Positions 14,938-23,406 of a stretch of DNA of 41,756 nt are shown here, in pieces. This DNA is from Campylobacterales bacterium (GTDB lineage: Bacteria; Campylobacterota; Campylobacteria; Campylobacterales; Hydrogenimonadaceae). The notes under the pieces are model-generated. The model was not told the origin of the DNA. It worked only from the letters and a program-made list of their open reading frames with translations, and searched no databases. The translations under genes were made by a program, and so were the position numbers. How positions within the stretch are numbered: position 1 is the stretch's first letter; each line of letters begins with the position of its first letter. The stretch is taken from contig JALWMA010000090.1 in assembly GCA_027081015.1 (NCBI GenBank), positions 1 through 41,756 of the forward strand. Direction: 5' to 3'.

Positions 14938-16209
14938 ATGGCTACATTTACGATAAAAAACGGTCAGACGGGAGAGGTGGGTGAGTTCGAAGTACTCGAA
15001 TCCACCATAGGTGCCCCGGTAGTGAACATTGCGGGGCTGCGTTCGAAGCTCGGTGCGTACACATACGACAACGGGCTGGGAGAGACGGCCACCTGCCAGT
15101 CGGCCATAACATATATAGACGGTGCGAAGGGCGAGCTTCTTTACAGGGGCTACCCGATAGAGGAGCTGGCGGAGAAGAAGAACTATATAGAAGTCTGTTA
15201 TCTGATCCTGCACGGCGAACTGCCCGACGGCGATCAGTACGAGAGGTTCGAAAAGGATATCCGAACCAAGAGTTATCCGCACGAGGGGATAAAGCACCTA
15301 TTCAACGCCTTTCCGGACAACGGCCACCCGATGGCGATACTCTCTTCGGCGGTTTCGGCCCTGAGCGCGTTTCACCACCAGCACCTCAATGTGAGCGGGG
15401 ATGAGGAGTTTATGGAGATGGCCAGAAGGATCATCGCCAAAATGCCTACGCTGGCCGCCTTTACATACCGCCACTCGATGGGCTACCCGCTTATCTACCC
15501 AGATATGGAGAGGTACTTCACCGAAAACTTTCTCTATATGCTGAGGGCGTTTCCCACCGGCAAAACGGAGGTAAAAGATGTGGAGGTGCGCGCGCTCGAC
15601 AAGATATTCATGCTCCATGCCGACCATGAGCAGAACGCCTCCACCACCACCGTGAGGGCCGTAGGCTCCACAGGGGCCCACCCCTATGCGGCCGTAGTGG
15701 CCGGAATTAACGCACTCTGGGGCAGGGCGCACGGCGGCGCCAACGAGTCGGTGATAGCCCAGCTCGAGATGATAGGAAGCGTCGATAACGTAGACAGTTT
15801 CATAAAGCGGGCGAAAGATCCAGACGATCCGTTCCGTCTTATGGGGTTCGGCCACAGGGTCTACAAAAACTTCGATCCGCGTGCGAAGGTTTTAAAGAGC
15901 CTCAGGGACGAACTCAGGGACACCATAGGCATAAGCTCGAGGCTCATAGAGATCGCCGACAGGGTAGAGCAGATAGCGCTTAGTGACGAGTACTTCGTAA
16001 AGAGGAACCTCTACCCGAACATAGATTTCTACTCGGGTACGATTCTTGAAGCGCTCGGTATCCGCAAGAAGATGTTTACGCCGATCTTTGTCATAGGGCG
16101 TACGGTCGGATGGATCGCGCACCTGATAGAGCAGAAAAAAGATCCCAGGCAGAAGATATACAGGCCGAGGCAGCGTTATATCGGCAGTGCAAGAAGAAGC
16201 GTTCCGTAG
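14938..16209 (+). CDS. gltA: Citrate synthase
   Basis: 423 residues, type II (hexameric) citrate synthase condensing oxaloacetate and acetyl-CoA. Visible motifs: LYRGYPIEELAE, the catalytic HADHEQNAST region, GRAHGGANE and the GFGHRVYKNFDPRA block with active-site His and Arg. The start is the ATG at 14938-14940 with AAAGGAGGAG upstream. An in-frame TTG 18 bases earlier has no ribosome site. The gene ends 2 bases before the convergent response regulator gene, leaving no room for separate terminators. Confidence 0.97.
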   Translation: MATFTIKNGQTGEVGEFEVLESTIGAPVVNIAGLRSKLGAYTYDNGLGETATCQSAITYIDGAKGELLYRGYPIEELAEKKNYIEVCYLILHGELPDGDQYERFEKDIRTKSYPHEGIKHLFNAFPDNGHPMAILSSAVSALSAFHHQHLNVSGDEEFMEMARRIIAKMPTLAAFTYRHSMGYPLIYPDMERYFTENFLYMLRAFPTGKTEVKDVEVRALDKIFMLHADHEQNASTTTVRAVGSTGAHPYAAVVAGINALWGRAHGGANESVIAQLEMIGSVDNVDSFIKRAKDPDDPFRLMGFGHRVYKNFDPRAKVLKSLRDELRDTIGISSRLIEIADRVEQIALSDEYFVKRNLYPNIDFYSGTILEALGIRKKMFTPIFVIGRTVGWIAHLIEQKKDPRQKIYRPRQRYIGSARRSVP

Positions 16210-16211
16210 GT

Positions 16212-16895
16212 TCAGGCGGAAACCGTGTAGCCGACCCCGTTCACATTTGTGATTATGTCGTCTCCTATCGCGTTGCGTAAACGGTGGATGAGGGACCTGA
16301 GGGTGTTGTCGCTCTTTATCTCGCTCCAGACTTCGAGGCAGATCCGTTCGTTCGAGACGGTGCTGTTTTTGTTTTTCGCGAGGAGTTCGATGAGCCTCAG
16401 CTTTTTCGATGTGAGCGGCACCTCTTTTCCATTTTTTATTAGACGACGGTTGGAGGTGTCGAAAAAGAAGCCGTTTTTCAGCTCTATTAGATCCGCCGCC
16501 TTCTCCTCCCTGCTTTCACCGTTGTGCGTGAGGGCCACTTTCAGCGTGGCGAGTATCTCTTTCTCCCGATAGGGCTTCATCAGGTAGGCATAGGCCTTCG
16601 ACATCTCCGCATACTCTATCATCTCTTTTTCCGCATAGGCGGTCAGGAAAATGATCTTGCAGGAGGGGAGAATACGGCTTATTTCGAGTGCGGCCTCGGT
16701 TCCGGTGATCTTCCCTTTCAGCATAATGTCCATGAGTATCGCATCCGGTTTGCTCTTTCTGCACTCCCTGACAGTATCTTCGGCGTTGTCGGCCACTCCC
16801 GAAATCTCATAACCGGCTTTTTGAAGCATCTTTTTGAGATATTCGGCTGAAAGCAGGTCGTCTTCCGCTATAAAAACTCTCTTCTTCTCGTCCAC
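16212..16895 (-). CDS. Orphan OmpR-type response regulator
   Basis: 227 residues: receiver with acidic pocket IAEDD near residues 9-13, phospho-accepting Asp56 in ILMDIMLKG and the LMKPY lysine. A winged-helix domain follows, with the C-terminal INTNVNGVGYTV-like end (IITNVNGVGYTVSA) that marks the family. No kinase gene is adjacent, so the partner is elsewhere. The start is taken as GTG at 16893-16895, since GGAG lies seven bases upstream; the TTG two codons earlier would sit almost on top of that site. It is convergent with gltA. Its target is unknown. Confidence 0.9.
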   Translation of the reverse strand: MDEKKRVFIAEDDLLSAEYLKKMLQKAGYEISGVADNAEDTVRECRKSKPDAILMDIMLKGKITGTEAALEISRILPSCKIIFLTAYAEKEMIEYAEMSKAYAYLMKPYREKEILATLKVALTHNGESREEKAADLIELKNGFFFDTSNRRLIKNGKEVPLTSKKLRLIELLAKNKNSTVSNERICLEVWSEIKSDNTLRSLIHRLRNAIGDDIITNVNGVGYTVSA

Positions 16896-17157
16896 TATCA
16901 AACTCCGGTAAGGATATAAGTATCGGCCGTTGTGCCTGCGAAATTTTTACCGTAGACAGCGTTTCTGTATTGAAGATTATGCGAAAAAGTTGCTAAATCT
17001 GCACTTACCCCGAATTTCGCTCATCTACAGACTCGGCACCGGAGATTCGGAAACAGCGCTTTTCAAACCGGGGGGCTTCGGGATTGTTAATCGGTGTGAA
17101 GCGGCAGCAGAGCCTATGAGGCGGTGCGCCAGGTCCTCGTACTTTTTATAAAAACTT
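16896..17157. other. Gap between orphan regulator and porin gene
   Basis: About 260 bases holding the leader of the regulator gene and the 3' side of the porin gene. No convincing gene, RNA or strong hairpin was seen. An AT-rich near-palindrome next to the porin stop (about 17145-17157) may mark transcript ends. Confidence 0.4.
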
Positions 17158-18615
17158 TTAGAAGAAGTAGTTGAGTTCAAGTCGATACTCGCTGTATGAA
17201 GGGTTCTCTTTGGGTATCGGTGCACTCTGCGCATCGCCGTCGGCAAACGCTATTCGCAGACGCGTTTCAAGGCCCGGAAACGATCTGAACCTCTCTGTGG
17301 CATCGAGGTGCAAAACGGCAGTGTCGGCCTGTACGCCCGGTTTGGTGTCGTCGAAATTCTGGATCGCGTAGCGAAACATTACGCTCAGGCCGGGAACGAG
17401 ACCCGCCTTGTCAAAACTGTAGTCGCCGCGGACCATGTATGTCTCCGTACCGGCATACCAGTTGTACTGCCCCATCGCACGGGTAAATCCGCCGGTCGGA
17501 AATCCGCGCCACGGAGCCACTATGTCGGCTTCATCGGCGACCTTCGAGTAGCCCAGCCGCAACTTCCATGCAGAGTCGCCCTCTATGTCTATACGGGCTG
17601 CGAAAAGCCGGCCGTCGAGGCTCTCGGGAGCGGCGTAGCCGGTCGTGTCCCCTTTGAGGTTCGCTACGGCGCCGAGGCGGCCGTCGAGACCGTCGTACTG
17701 TTTCATATAGCGGACTCCCGGTGCTATTTTGTAACCGTCTACCCTGACTGTGTAGTGCGCTTCGAGCGTCGCGGAAGAGACGACTCCCGGTACCGCCGTA
17801 TAGTTCGTTTTCAGTTTCAGGCTGGCCGTAGGGCTTGCCGAAGCTTCGAGGACAACGAGATCGTGGTTCGGATCGAGCCCGGCCGAAACGAATTTTTGGT
17901 ATGTAAGCGATCTGTTTACTGCCGAATCGTCGTTGTTGGCCCAGCTGTCTCCTTCGGCGTTTCTGTATGTCAATACGTCGTGAAAACGGGTGTGGCCGCG
18001 CAGCTTCTGCCGCGAGAAAACGGCCGCTTTGACCGTGGTTTCGTAGAGATCGTTCGATATGAGCGATAGGCCGTAGAAGGTGTTGGGGATCATCTTCGTA
18101 TCGTTTGCGCTTGTGAGCAGACTTTCGAAAATCTGGCGTCCGAAACGGACTTTCGTTTCGCTGAAGCGGTACTGCAGATAGGCTTGTGCAAGAACCGTCA
18201 TTCCCCAGTCGCCGGTTTTTTTTACGTTGTAGCGGTCGGTCGTATCTTTGCCCGCTTTCAAAAAGCCTACGTCACCGTTCTCCATATGCCACGGGTTCTG
18301 CGATGTGTAGAGACCCGCCATAGAGCTCAAACCCCTGAACTCAGCCGAGTCGTAAAGGAGGCTTCCGCCGACGGCAGCGGCCCAGTTGTCCCGTTTTGCA
18401 GGGCTCTCCTCCCTCCAGTTCCATCTGAACGTATTGATCCTCAGGCGCCCACGGAACTCTCCTTCGGCAAGCATACCGACCGGAGAGTCGGCTCTTTTGA
18501 TATCTTGCTTTGACAGAGCTGTTTCGGCTGCCATGCCCTTCGTCCCTGCCGCATGGAGCACCATACAGAGGCTCAGGGCACCCGCTGCCGCAGCGGTAGG
18601 TATAATCATCTTCAT
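17158..18615 (-). CDS. OprD-family outer-membrane porin
   Basis: 485 residues with a signal peptide (about 1-23). The early GEFRGRLRINTFRWNW stretch, alternating amphipathic strands throughout, and the C-terminal YRLELNYFF ending in phenylalanine are marks of an OprD-like 18-strand barrel. It should let small solutes cross the outer membrane; the substrate is unknown. Members are frequent in Campylobacterota. The ATG at 18613-18615 has AGAGG upstream and a promoter lies at 18673-18702. It is not part of the cytochrome island and shows no MtrB features. Confidence 0.85.
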   Translation of the reverse strand: MKMIIPTAAAAGALSLCMVLHAAGTKGMAAETALSKQDIKRADSPVGMLAEGEFRGRLRINTFRWNWREESPAKRDNWAAAVGGSLLYDSAEFRGLSSMAGLYTSQNPWHMENGDVGFLKAGKDTTDRYNVKKTGDWGMTVLAQAYLQYRFSETKVRFGRQIFESLLTSANDTKMIPNTFYGLSLISNDLYETTVKAAVFSRQKLRGHTRFHDVLTYRNAEGDSWANNDDSAVNRSLTYQKFVSAGLDPNHDLVVLEASASPTASLKLKTNYTAVPGVVSSATLEAHYTVRVDGYKIAPGVRYMKQYDGLDGRLGAVANLKGDTTGYAAPESLDGRLFAARIDIEGDSAWKLRLGYSKVADEADIVAPWRGFPTGGFTRAMGQYNWYAGTETYMVRGDYSFDKAGLVPGLSVMFRYAIQNFDDTKPGVQADTAVLHLDATERFRSFPGLETRLRIAFADGDAQSAPIPKENPSYSEYRLELNYFF

Positions 18616-18669
18616 CTTCTACCTCTTCAGCCTTCCTTCATCGTCGTCGAAGGCGGCTCTTTATGATCG

Positions 18670-18702
18670 CGATATATATCGACACGATTTTTCAACTCTC
18701 AA
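18670..18702 (-). promoter_or_regulatory. Promoter and palindrome ahead of the porin gene
   Basis: On the minus strand TTGAGA (18697-18702) and TATATA (18673-18678) are 18 bases apart. The -10 is embedded in the perfect 12-base palindrome CGATATATATCG (18670-18681), a possible operator. Confidence 0.45.
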
Positions 18703-18777
18703 GCCGTTTGCGATATTTTAGCGTTTTAGAGTGAGATTTATTTCTGGAGGGGTGTTTGTAGTATCTAATTTATGAAG

Positions 18778-18854
18778 TGGTGGGCCAACCAGGACTCGAA
18801 CCTGGGACCATCCGGTTATGAGCCGGATGCTCTAACCAACTGAGCTATTGGCCC
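18778..18854 (-). tRNA. tRNA with CAU anticodon, probably tRNA-Ile2 (or elongator tRNA-Met)
   Basis: A 77-base cloverleaf including encoded CCA. The acceptor stem GGGCCAA pairs with TTGGCCC, the D arm is AGCTCAGTTGGTTAGAGC, the anticodon stem CCGG/CCGG carries loop CTCATAA, and the T arm has GGTTCGAGTCC. The CAU anticodon fits elongator Met or, after lysidine modification, Ile2. The pairs C4-G69 and C5-G68 are identity features for the lysidine enzyme TilS, and E. coli Ile2 also begins GGCCCC, so Ile2 is favoured. It lies 16 bases downstream of rodA on the same strand and may be processed from that transcript. Confidence 0.93.
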
Positions 18855-18870
18855 TTTTGAAAGGGTTTCT

Positions 18871-19992
18871 CTAAAGAAAATTAACTTTAGAGCCGGAATT
18901 ATACAAAAAATTGAACCGAAATGCAATAAAGTTTTCCAAAATTCCGAAAAGCAGCATGAAATTTATGAAATTGCTCCCTCCGTGGCTCAGCAGCGGAAGG
19001 GGGACCCCGACGACCGGAGCGAGCCCGATGGTCATCAGGATGTTCACGCTCATATAGACGAAAAGCAGGAAGGCGATGCCGTATGCCGTCACCTTTATGA
19101 AGTAGTCCTCTTTCGCATGGATTCCGAGGCTCAGAATGTGAAGTATCAGAAGCGCGTAGAGAAGTATCAGCGCGGCCGCGCCTATAAACCCGAAACGCTC
19201 TACGAAGTAGGCGAATATGAAGTCGCTGGATGCTATCGGCAGAAACTTCAGCTGCGTCTGAGTCGCCTCCTCTTTCGGTTTTCCGCTCATACCGCCTGAG
19301 CCGATGGCGATGATCGACTGCTGTACGTGGTAGCTCGGCTTTTCGGCCAGAAAGTCGTGGATCCTCTTCTTCTGGTAGTCGTGAAGATTCCCGTACAAAA
19401 AAGGTGCCGCAACCGCGAGGGTAAACGCTATGCCCGCCCATATCTTCCACTTCACACCCACCAGGAACAGCACCCCGTAGCCGATGATGAGAAGTACGAG
19501 CGCGGTGCCCAGGTCCGGCTCTTTCGCTATCAGGATAAACGGCAGGAGTATGTAGAAGGAGAATTTCGCGAAATCTTTCAGGCCGTATCCCTCGGGCCGG
19601 GGCGGGTTTTCCTGAATCAGGTATCCGAGCATAAGTATGAATGCCGGTTTGAAAAGCTCCGAAGGCTGTATGGTCAACCCTACGAAAGGGATCTCGAGCC
19701 AGCGCTGCGCCCCCAGCTTCGTGACACCGAATATATCGACGCTAAGCAGCAGGAGTATGGTGAGCCAGTAGAAAAGAGGAATCAGCCATCTAATCGATCT
19801 CCAGGGGATCAGGAAGAAGATAAAGAAGATGGCGAATCCTATCGCGGTGTAGAGAAGCTGTTTGCGAAAGAGTGCCGGGCTGATCTCGCTTACGAGGTAT
19901 AGCGAGGTAATGATCAGGGGCAGGATGAGCAGAATGAGAAAAAAATCGAAATGTGTTAAAATGCGCCTGTCGAACATCAAGAGGTGTTTCAT
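18871..19992 (-). CDS. rodA: Rod-shape SEDS peptidoglycan polymerase RodA
   Basis: 373 residues with about ten membrane segments. It is a SEDS-family glycosyltransferase that elongates glycan strands with a class B penicillin-binding protein. Family stretches include GAQRWLEIPFVGLTIQPSE, the catalytic-Asp region KEPDLGTALVL, the QQSIIAIGSGG loop and the C-terminal GVPLPLLSHGGSN. The last signature and the context (homologous position to C. jejuni mrdB, from memory) favour RodA over FtsW. It is divergent from the pseudouridine synthase gene across a 45-base gap. An eight-pair hairpin (18869-18892) covers its last codons. Confidence 0.95.
   Translation of the reverse strand: MKHLLMFDRRILTHFDFFLILLILPLIITSLYLVSEISPALFRKQLLYTAIGFAIFFIFFLIPWRSIRWLIPLFYWLTILLLLSVDIFGVTKLGAQRWLEIPFVGLTIQPSELFKPAFILMLGYLIQENPPRPEGYGLKDFAKFSFYILLPFILIAKEPDLGTALVLLIIGYGVLFLVGVKWKIWAGIAFTLAVAAPFLYGNLHDYQKKRIHDFLAEKPSYHVQQSIIAIGSGGMSGKPKEEATQTQLKFLPIASSDFIFAYFVERFGFIGAAALILLYALLILHILSLGIHAKEDYFIKVTAYGIAFLLFVYMSVNILMTIGLAPVVGVPLPLLSHGGSNFINFMLLFGILENFIAFRFNFLYNSGSKVNFL
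19954..19962 (+). promoter_or_regulatory. Extended -10 promoter for the rluD-to-amidase run
   Basis: TGT-TAAAAT forms an extended -10 inside the first codons of the divergent rodA gene, about 75 bases before the pseudouridine synthase start. It is the only promoter-like site seen ahead of the long plus-strand run. Confidence 0.4.
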
Positions 19993-20037
19993 GGTATCCT
20001 ATCTGCCAAACTTGTTTCAGGAAATTGTATCGAACAA

Positions 20038-21045
20038 ATGAATAGAGAGAGTTTAACAAGGCACCTCGTCGCCCAAAGAGCCGAGAGGCTCGACAGGTTC
20101 CTCCACTCCCATATAGGAGGTTCCAGAAACCAGGTGGAGCGGCTCATAAAAAAGGGGTATGTCAGAGCGGGGGGCAAAAAGGTAACCAAAGCCGGCTACA
20201 GGCTCAGCGGCGGCGAAGAGGTGGAGTATACGATACCGCAGGAGCCGGAGCGTGAAGCCGCGGCGGTAGATTTCGAGATACCGGTAATCTACGAAGACGA
20301 GGATATGCTTGTCATCAACAAACCCTCCGGGATCGTTGTGCATCCGGCTCCGAGCGTCAAAGAGGCTACGCTTGTCGACTGGCTGAAGGCCAAAGGGGTT
20401 TCGCTCTCCACGATAAGCGGAGAGGAGAGGCACGGCATAGTGCACCGGCTGGACAAAGAGACAAGCGGCGCGATGGTGGTGGCCAAGAACAACCGCGCCC
20501 ACGGGGAGCTTTCGAAACAGCTGCAGGTAAGAAGCATGGGGCGCTACTACCTGGCCGTAATCGACTACCCCCTAAAGAGCTCCGGCGAAGTGGAGGGGCC
20601 CATAGGCAGGAACCCGGCCAACAGGCTGAAGATGGGCATAGTGCGCGGCGGAAAGCCGGCAAAGACAAGATTCGAAAAGCTGATCTCTTCGCAAAAAGGG
20701 GCCTACGAACTGATAGCGGCGAAGCTCCATACCGGCAGGACGCATCAGATCAGGGTCCATCTGGCTTCGCTCGGGCGCCATATAGTCGGCGACGGTTTAT
20801 ACGGTTTTAAGAGCGGCAAAGGTAAAATGGAACGTATTTTACTGCACGCTTTCGTGCTCTATCTGAAGCACCCGGCAACGGGTGAACAGATGCAGTTTAC
20901 CGCAGATATTCCCGATAACATGAAGAGAGTTATAGAGAGCTATTTCGAAAAGGAGAGATTAGATGAAGTACTGGATCCGTGCAGTCTGCTTCGGCGCTTT
21001 GGTGATGTTTGCCGGGGGATGCGCAACGAAGAGCGTAACGCCTGA
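20038..21045 (+). CDS. rluD: RluA-family 23S rRNA pseudouridine synthase (RluD-like)
   Basis: 335 residues. An S4 RNA-binding domain covers about residues 15-65 (ERLDRFLHSHIGG to RLSGGEEVEYTIP). The catalytic domain follows, with HGIVHRLDKETSGAMVVAKN holding the catalytic Asp, and the family RTHQIRVHLASLGRHIVGD motif. It isomerises uridines in large-subunit rRNA; the exact site (RluC or RluD type) cannot be told. The start ATG at 20038 is chosen because the S4 domain begins soon after; its ribosome site is weak. The reading frame runs 83 bases into the next gene, giving a 27-residue tail that looks like missing-stop read-through, not a domain. Confidence 0.9.
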   Translation: MNRESLTRHLVAQRAERLDRFLHSHIGGSRNQVERLIKKGYVRAGGKKVTKAGYRLSGGEEVEYTIPQEPEREAAAVDFEIPVIYEDEDMLVINKPSGIVVHPAPSVKEATLVDWLKAKGVSLSTISGEERHGIVHRLDKETSGAMVVAKNNRAHGELSKQLQVRSMGRYYLAVIDYPLKSSGEVEGPIGRNPANRLKMGIVRGGKPAKTRFEKLISSQKGAYELIAAKLHTGRTHQIRVHLASLGRHIVGDGLYGFKSGKGKMERILLHAFVLYLKHPATGEQMQFTADIPDNMKRVIESYFEKERLDEVLDPCSLLRRFGDVCRGMRNEERNA

Positions 21046-22216
21046 AAAGCCCAAAATAAGAGCCGACCTGCCGAAAGTGGAGTCGATCAAGACATTGAGC
21101 GATATGACGAGCGTCGGTTTCGAGTGGAAGATGATTCCCTCGGCAAAAATAGAGGGGTATATGCTCTACAGGCTCGACCCCGGAAGCACCGGCGGCAGGC
21201 TGAAGCGCGTAGCCACCATCGCGGACAGGTACAGCTCCCACTATGTGGACGAGAACCTGCAGCCCGGCTCTCTCTATCTTTATCAGATGTCGACCTACGA
21301 CGCCGAAGGCTTCGAGTCTCTGCAGTCGAAGCCGGTGCGTGTGAAGACAGCCCCTATGGTCCCTTCGGTCAGTTTCGTGCGTGCCATAGCGAACCTCCCG
21401 AAGAGGATAAAGGTGATCTGGCGCCCCCACCAGGATCTTCGCGTAAAGGGGTATGTCGTGGAGCGCTCCACCGTTTCCAAACCGGGAGAGTGGAAGAGGG
21501 TGGCCGAGGTAAAAAACCGTCTTAGCGCGGAGTATATCGACAAAGATATCGAGATAGAGGAGGTCTACGTCTACAGGGTCAGAGTGAAGCTCTGCAACGG
21601 CCTTGTATCGGGTCCGAGTACCGAAGTGAAGGCGGTAACCAAGCCGCTGCCCAAGCCTCCTCTCGGCCTGACCGCCACGCAGGACCTGCCCAGGAAGATC
21701 CACCTGCAGTGGCAGCCGAGCCAAAGCCCGGACGTAGTCTACTACAAGGTCTACAGAAGCCCTTTCGCAAACGCCTTTTACAGCTATAGAGCCAAGACCG
21801 ACGTCACATACTATGACGACAAGGTCGACGATGACGGAAAGATATACTACTACAAGGTGACGGCGGTAGACAAAGACGGCCTCGAGAGCCCTATACCCGA
21901 GGTCCCCGTCATGGGCAGTACGCTTCCTAAGCCGGCGGCTCCGACGATCACCGCGGCGAAAACGGCTTTCAACCAGGGGATTATCTTCTGGGAGCCGGGA
22001 GACGATCGTGCGGACAGATACGATGTGATCCGCACCCACTGGGAGGGGTTGACGAAGCAGGAGCGCACCTTCACCAACATATACGGCAACAAGTTTGTCG
22101 ACAAGTTCATGAAACCGGGAGTCAAATATAGCTACAGAGTCGTGGAGATAGATAGAAACGGACTCCGTTCCGACCCCTCCGAAGCTGTGGAACTCTATAT
22201 AGAAGCGGGGCGGTAG
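20963..22216 (+). CDS. flpA: FlpA-like lipoprotein with fibronectin type III repeats
   Basis: 417 residues with lipobox MFAGGC (lipidated Cys20) and about four fibronectin type III-like repeats (roughly 34-130, 131-228, 230-325, 326-413), each ending in a tyrosine-rich strand such as LYQMSTYDAEGFES. It occupies the same place as C. jejuni Cj1279c (FlpA), between the pseudouridine synthase and trmB. Repeat two carries WRPHQDLRV at residues 153-161. In C. jejuni FlpA the fibronectin-binding peptide is WRPHPDFRV at the equivalent place. AGGAGAG five bases before the ATG supports the start. The ancestral role is probably in the envelope or division (neighbours are FtsEX and EnvC), not host binding; this is inference. 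Confidence 0.88.
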   Translation: MKYWIRAVCFGALVMFAGGCATKSVTPEKPKIRADLPKVESIKTLSDMTSVGFEWKMIPSAKIEGYMLYRLDPGSTGGRLKRVATIADRYSSHYVDENLQPGSLYLYQMSTYDAEGFESLQSKPVRVKTAPMVPSVSFVRAIANLPKRIKVIWRPHQDLRVKGYVVERSTVSKPGEWKRVAEVKNRLSAEYIDKDIEIEEVYVYRVRVKLCNGLVSGPSTEVKAVTKPLPKPPLGLTATQDLPRKIHLQWQPSQSPDVVYYKVYRSPFANAFYSYRAKTDVTYYDDKVDDDGKIYYYKVTAVDKDGLESPIPEVPVMGSTLPKPAAPTITAAKTAFNQGIIFWEPGDDRADRYDVIRTHWEGLTKQERTFTNIYGNKFVDKFMKPGVKYSYRVVEIDRNGLRSDPSEAVELYIEAGR

Positions 22217-22224
22217 AGAAGCGG

Positions 22225-23406
22225 ATGCCCCATATCAAGATCGAGAGTTTCGACGAGTCCCTTCTGCCGTTCGAGGCGGAGGGGGTGAGGTTCGAATGGT
22301 TCGCGAGGAATATCGAACATCCGGAGGAGGGGCTGATAGGCATAGAGTGCGACGGGGTCCCGTTTCTGCTGAACTTGAAGCCCAAAGGGGGGAGTCTCCT
22401 CCTGAAAGGGGAGAAGATAACGAGACCCTCTCCGAGCACCCTTTTGAAGAGGGCGCTGAAAGCCTATGTCGACAAAGCGGAGCCGCGTGTGCTCTTCGAC
22501 AACCTTTCTGACCCGGAGCGTGCAAAGCTGCTCAAACCGCCGGGCTCACTGAAAGATATCTCCGGTTTCGACCCCTCCTCGCTGCCCGACAAACCGCTAT
22601 GGGTGGAGATCGGATTCGGGAGCGGCCGCCACCTGGTGCATCAGGCGAAGGAGAACCCGGACGTCCATCTTGTCGGGCTCGAGATACACAGGCCGTCGCT
22701 CGAACAGGTCCTGAGGCGCATAGAGCTCGACGGGATCGAAAACCTCTGGGTAATAGACTACGATGCGCGCCTTTTCATGGAGCTTCTCCCGAGCAACAGG
22801 GTCGAGAGGATATTTGTCCACTTTCCGGTTCCGTGGGACAAAAAGCCGCACCGCAGGGTAATATCGGAGCCGTTTTTGCGGGAGTCTTTGCGCGTTCTCG
22901 AAAAAGGGGGAACGCTCGAACTGCGCACCGACAGCGAAAACTACTTCAGGTATGCGATGGAGCTCTTTACGCGCCCGAAAGAGGTGAAGCTGACCCTTTC
23001 GAAAAATCTCGAAGCGGCGGTTCGCAGCAAGTACGAGGATCGCTGGCGGCGGATGGACAAGAACATCTACCAGATAGATGTGGAGTCGCTCGAAGAGTCG
23101 AAACCGCGCCTCTCGGAGTATGACTTCTCTTTTAAAAGGGTGCTGCCGTTGAACGAGCTTTTCGAAAAAAAACCTGAAAAAGCGTGGATAGAGAGGGACC
23201 ATTTCGTCCATCTGGAGCGTTTTTACGCCATAAACGAAAGAGACGGACTCGTGAGGCTCTCTTTCGGCAGTTTCGACAGACCGGAGCACAAGTTCATCCT
23301 GATAGAAGAGGGCAGGGCCGCATACTATCCGCGCCCGCCGGTCAAAACCGCGACGAACTACAGGGCGCACAATAAGATAAGGGAGTGGCTGGAATGCGCA
23401 ACGTGA
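22225..23406 (+). CDS. trmB: tRNA (guanine-N7)-methyltransferase, long Campylobacterota form
   Basis: 393 residues. The SAM-dependent TrmB domain covers about residues 125-300: WVEIGFGSGRHLVHQA (SAM loop), LVGLEIHRPSLEQV, and HFPVPWDKKPHRRV in place of the usual FPDPWPKKRH motif. It methylates G46 of tRNAs. About 120 extra N-terminal and 90 extra C-terminal residues make it much longer than the 210-240 aa E. coli type, as is usual in Campylobacterota. It starts 9 bases after the FlpA-like gene and overlaps ftsE by 13 bases. Confidence 0.92.
   Translation: MPHIKIESFDESLLPFEAEGVRFEWFARNIEHPEEGLIGIECDGVPFLLNLKPKGGSLLLKGEKITRPSPSTLLKRALKAYVDKAEPRVLFDNLSDPERAKLLKPPGSLKDISGFDPSSLPDKPLWVEIGFGSGRHLVHQAKENPDVHLVGLEIHRPSLEQVLRRIELDGIENLWVIDYDARLFMELLPSNRVERIFVHFPVPWDKKPHRRVISEPFLRESLRVLEKGGTLELRTDSENYFRYAMELFTRPKEVKLTLSKNLEAAVRSKYEDRWRRMDKNIYQIDVESLEESKPRLSEYDFSFKRVLPLNELFEKKPEKAWIERDHFVHLERFYAINERDGLVRLSFGSFDRPEHKFILIEEGRAAYYPRPPVKTATNYRAHNKIREWLECAT

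Noticed and set aside
17158-18615. OprD-like porin as the outer-membrane sheath of the cytochrome conduit
   Set aside because: It is several kilobases away, separately transcribed, and has OprD-type rather than MtrB-type features.
20930-22039. Minus-strand open frame opposite the FlpA-like gene (369 codons)
   Set aside because: No recognisable domain and it lies fully inside an orthologous, syntenic plus-strand gene.
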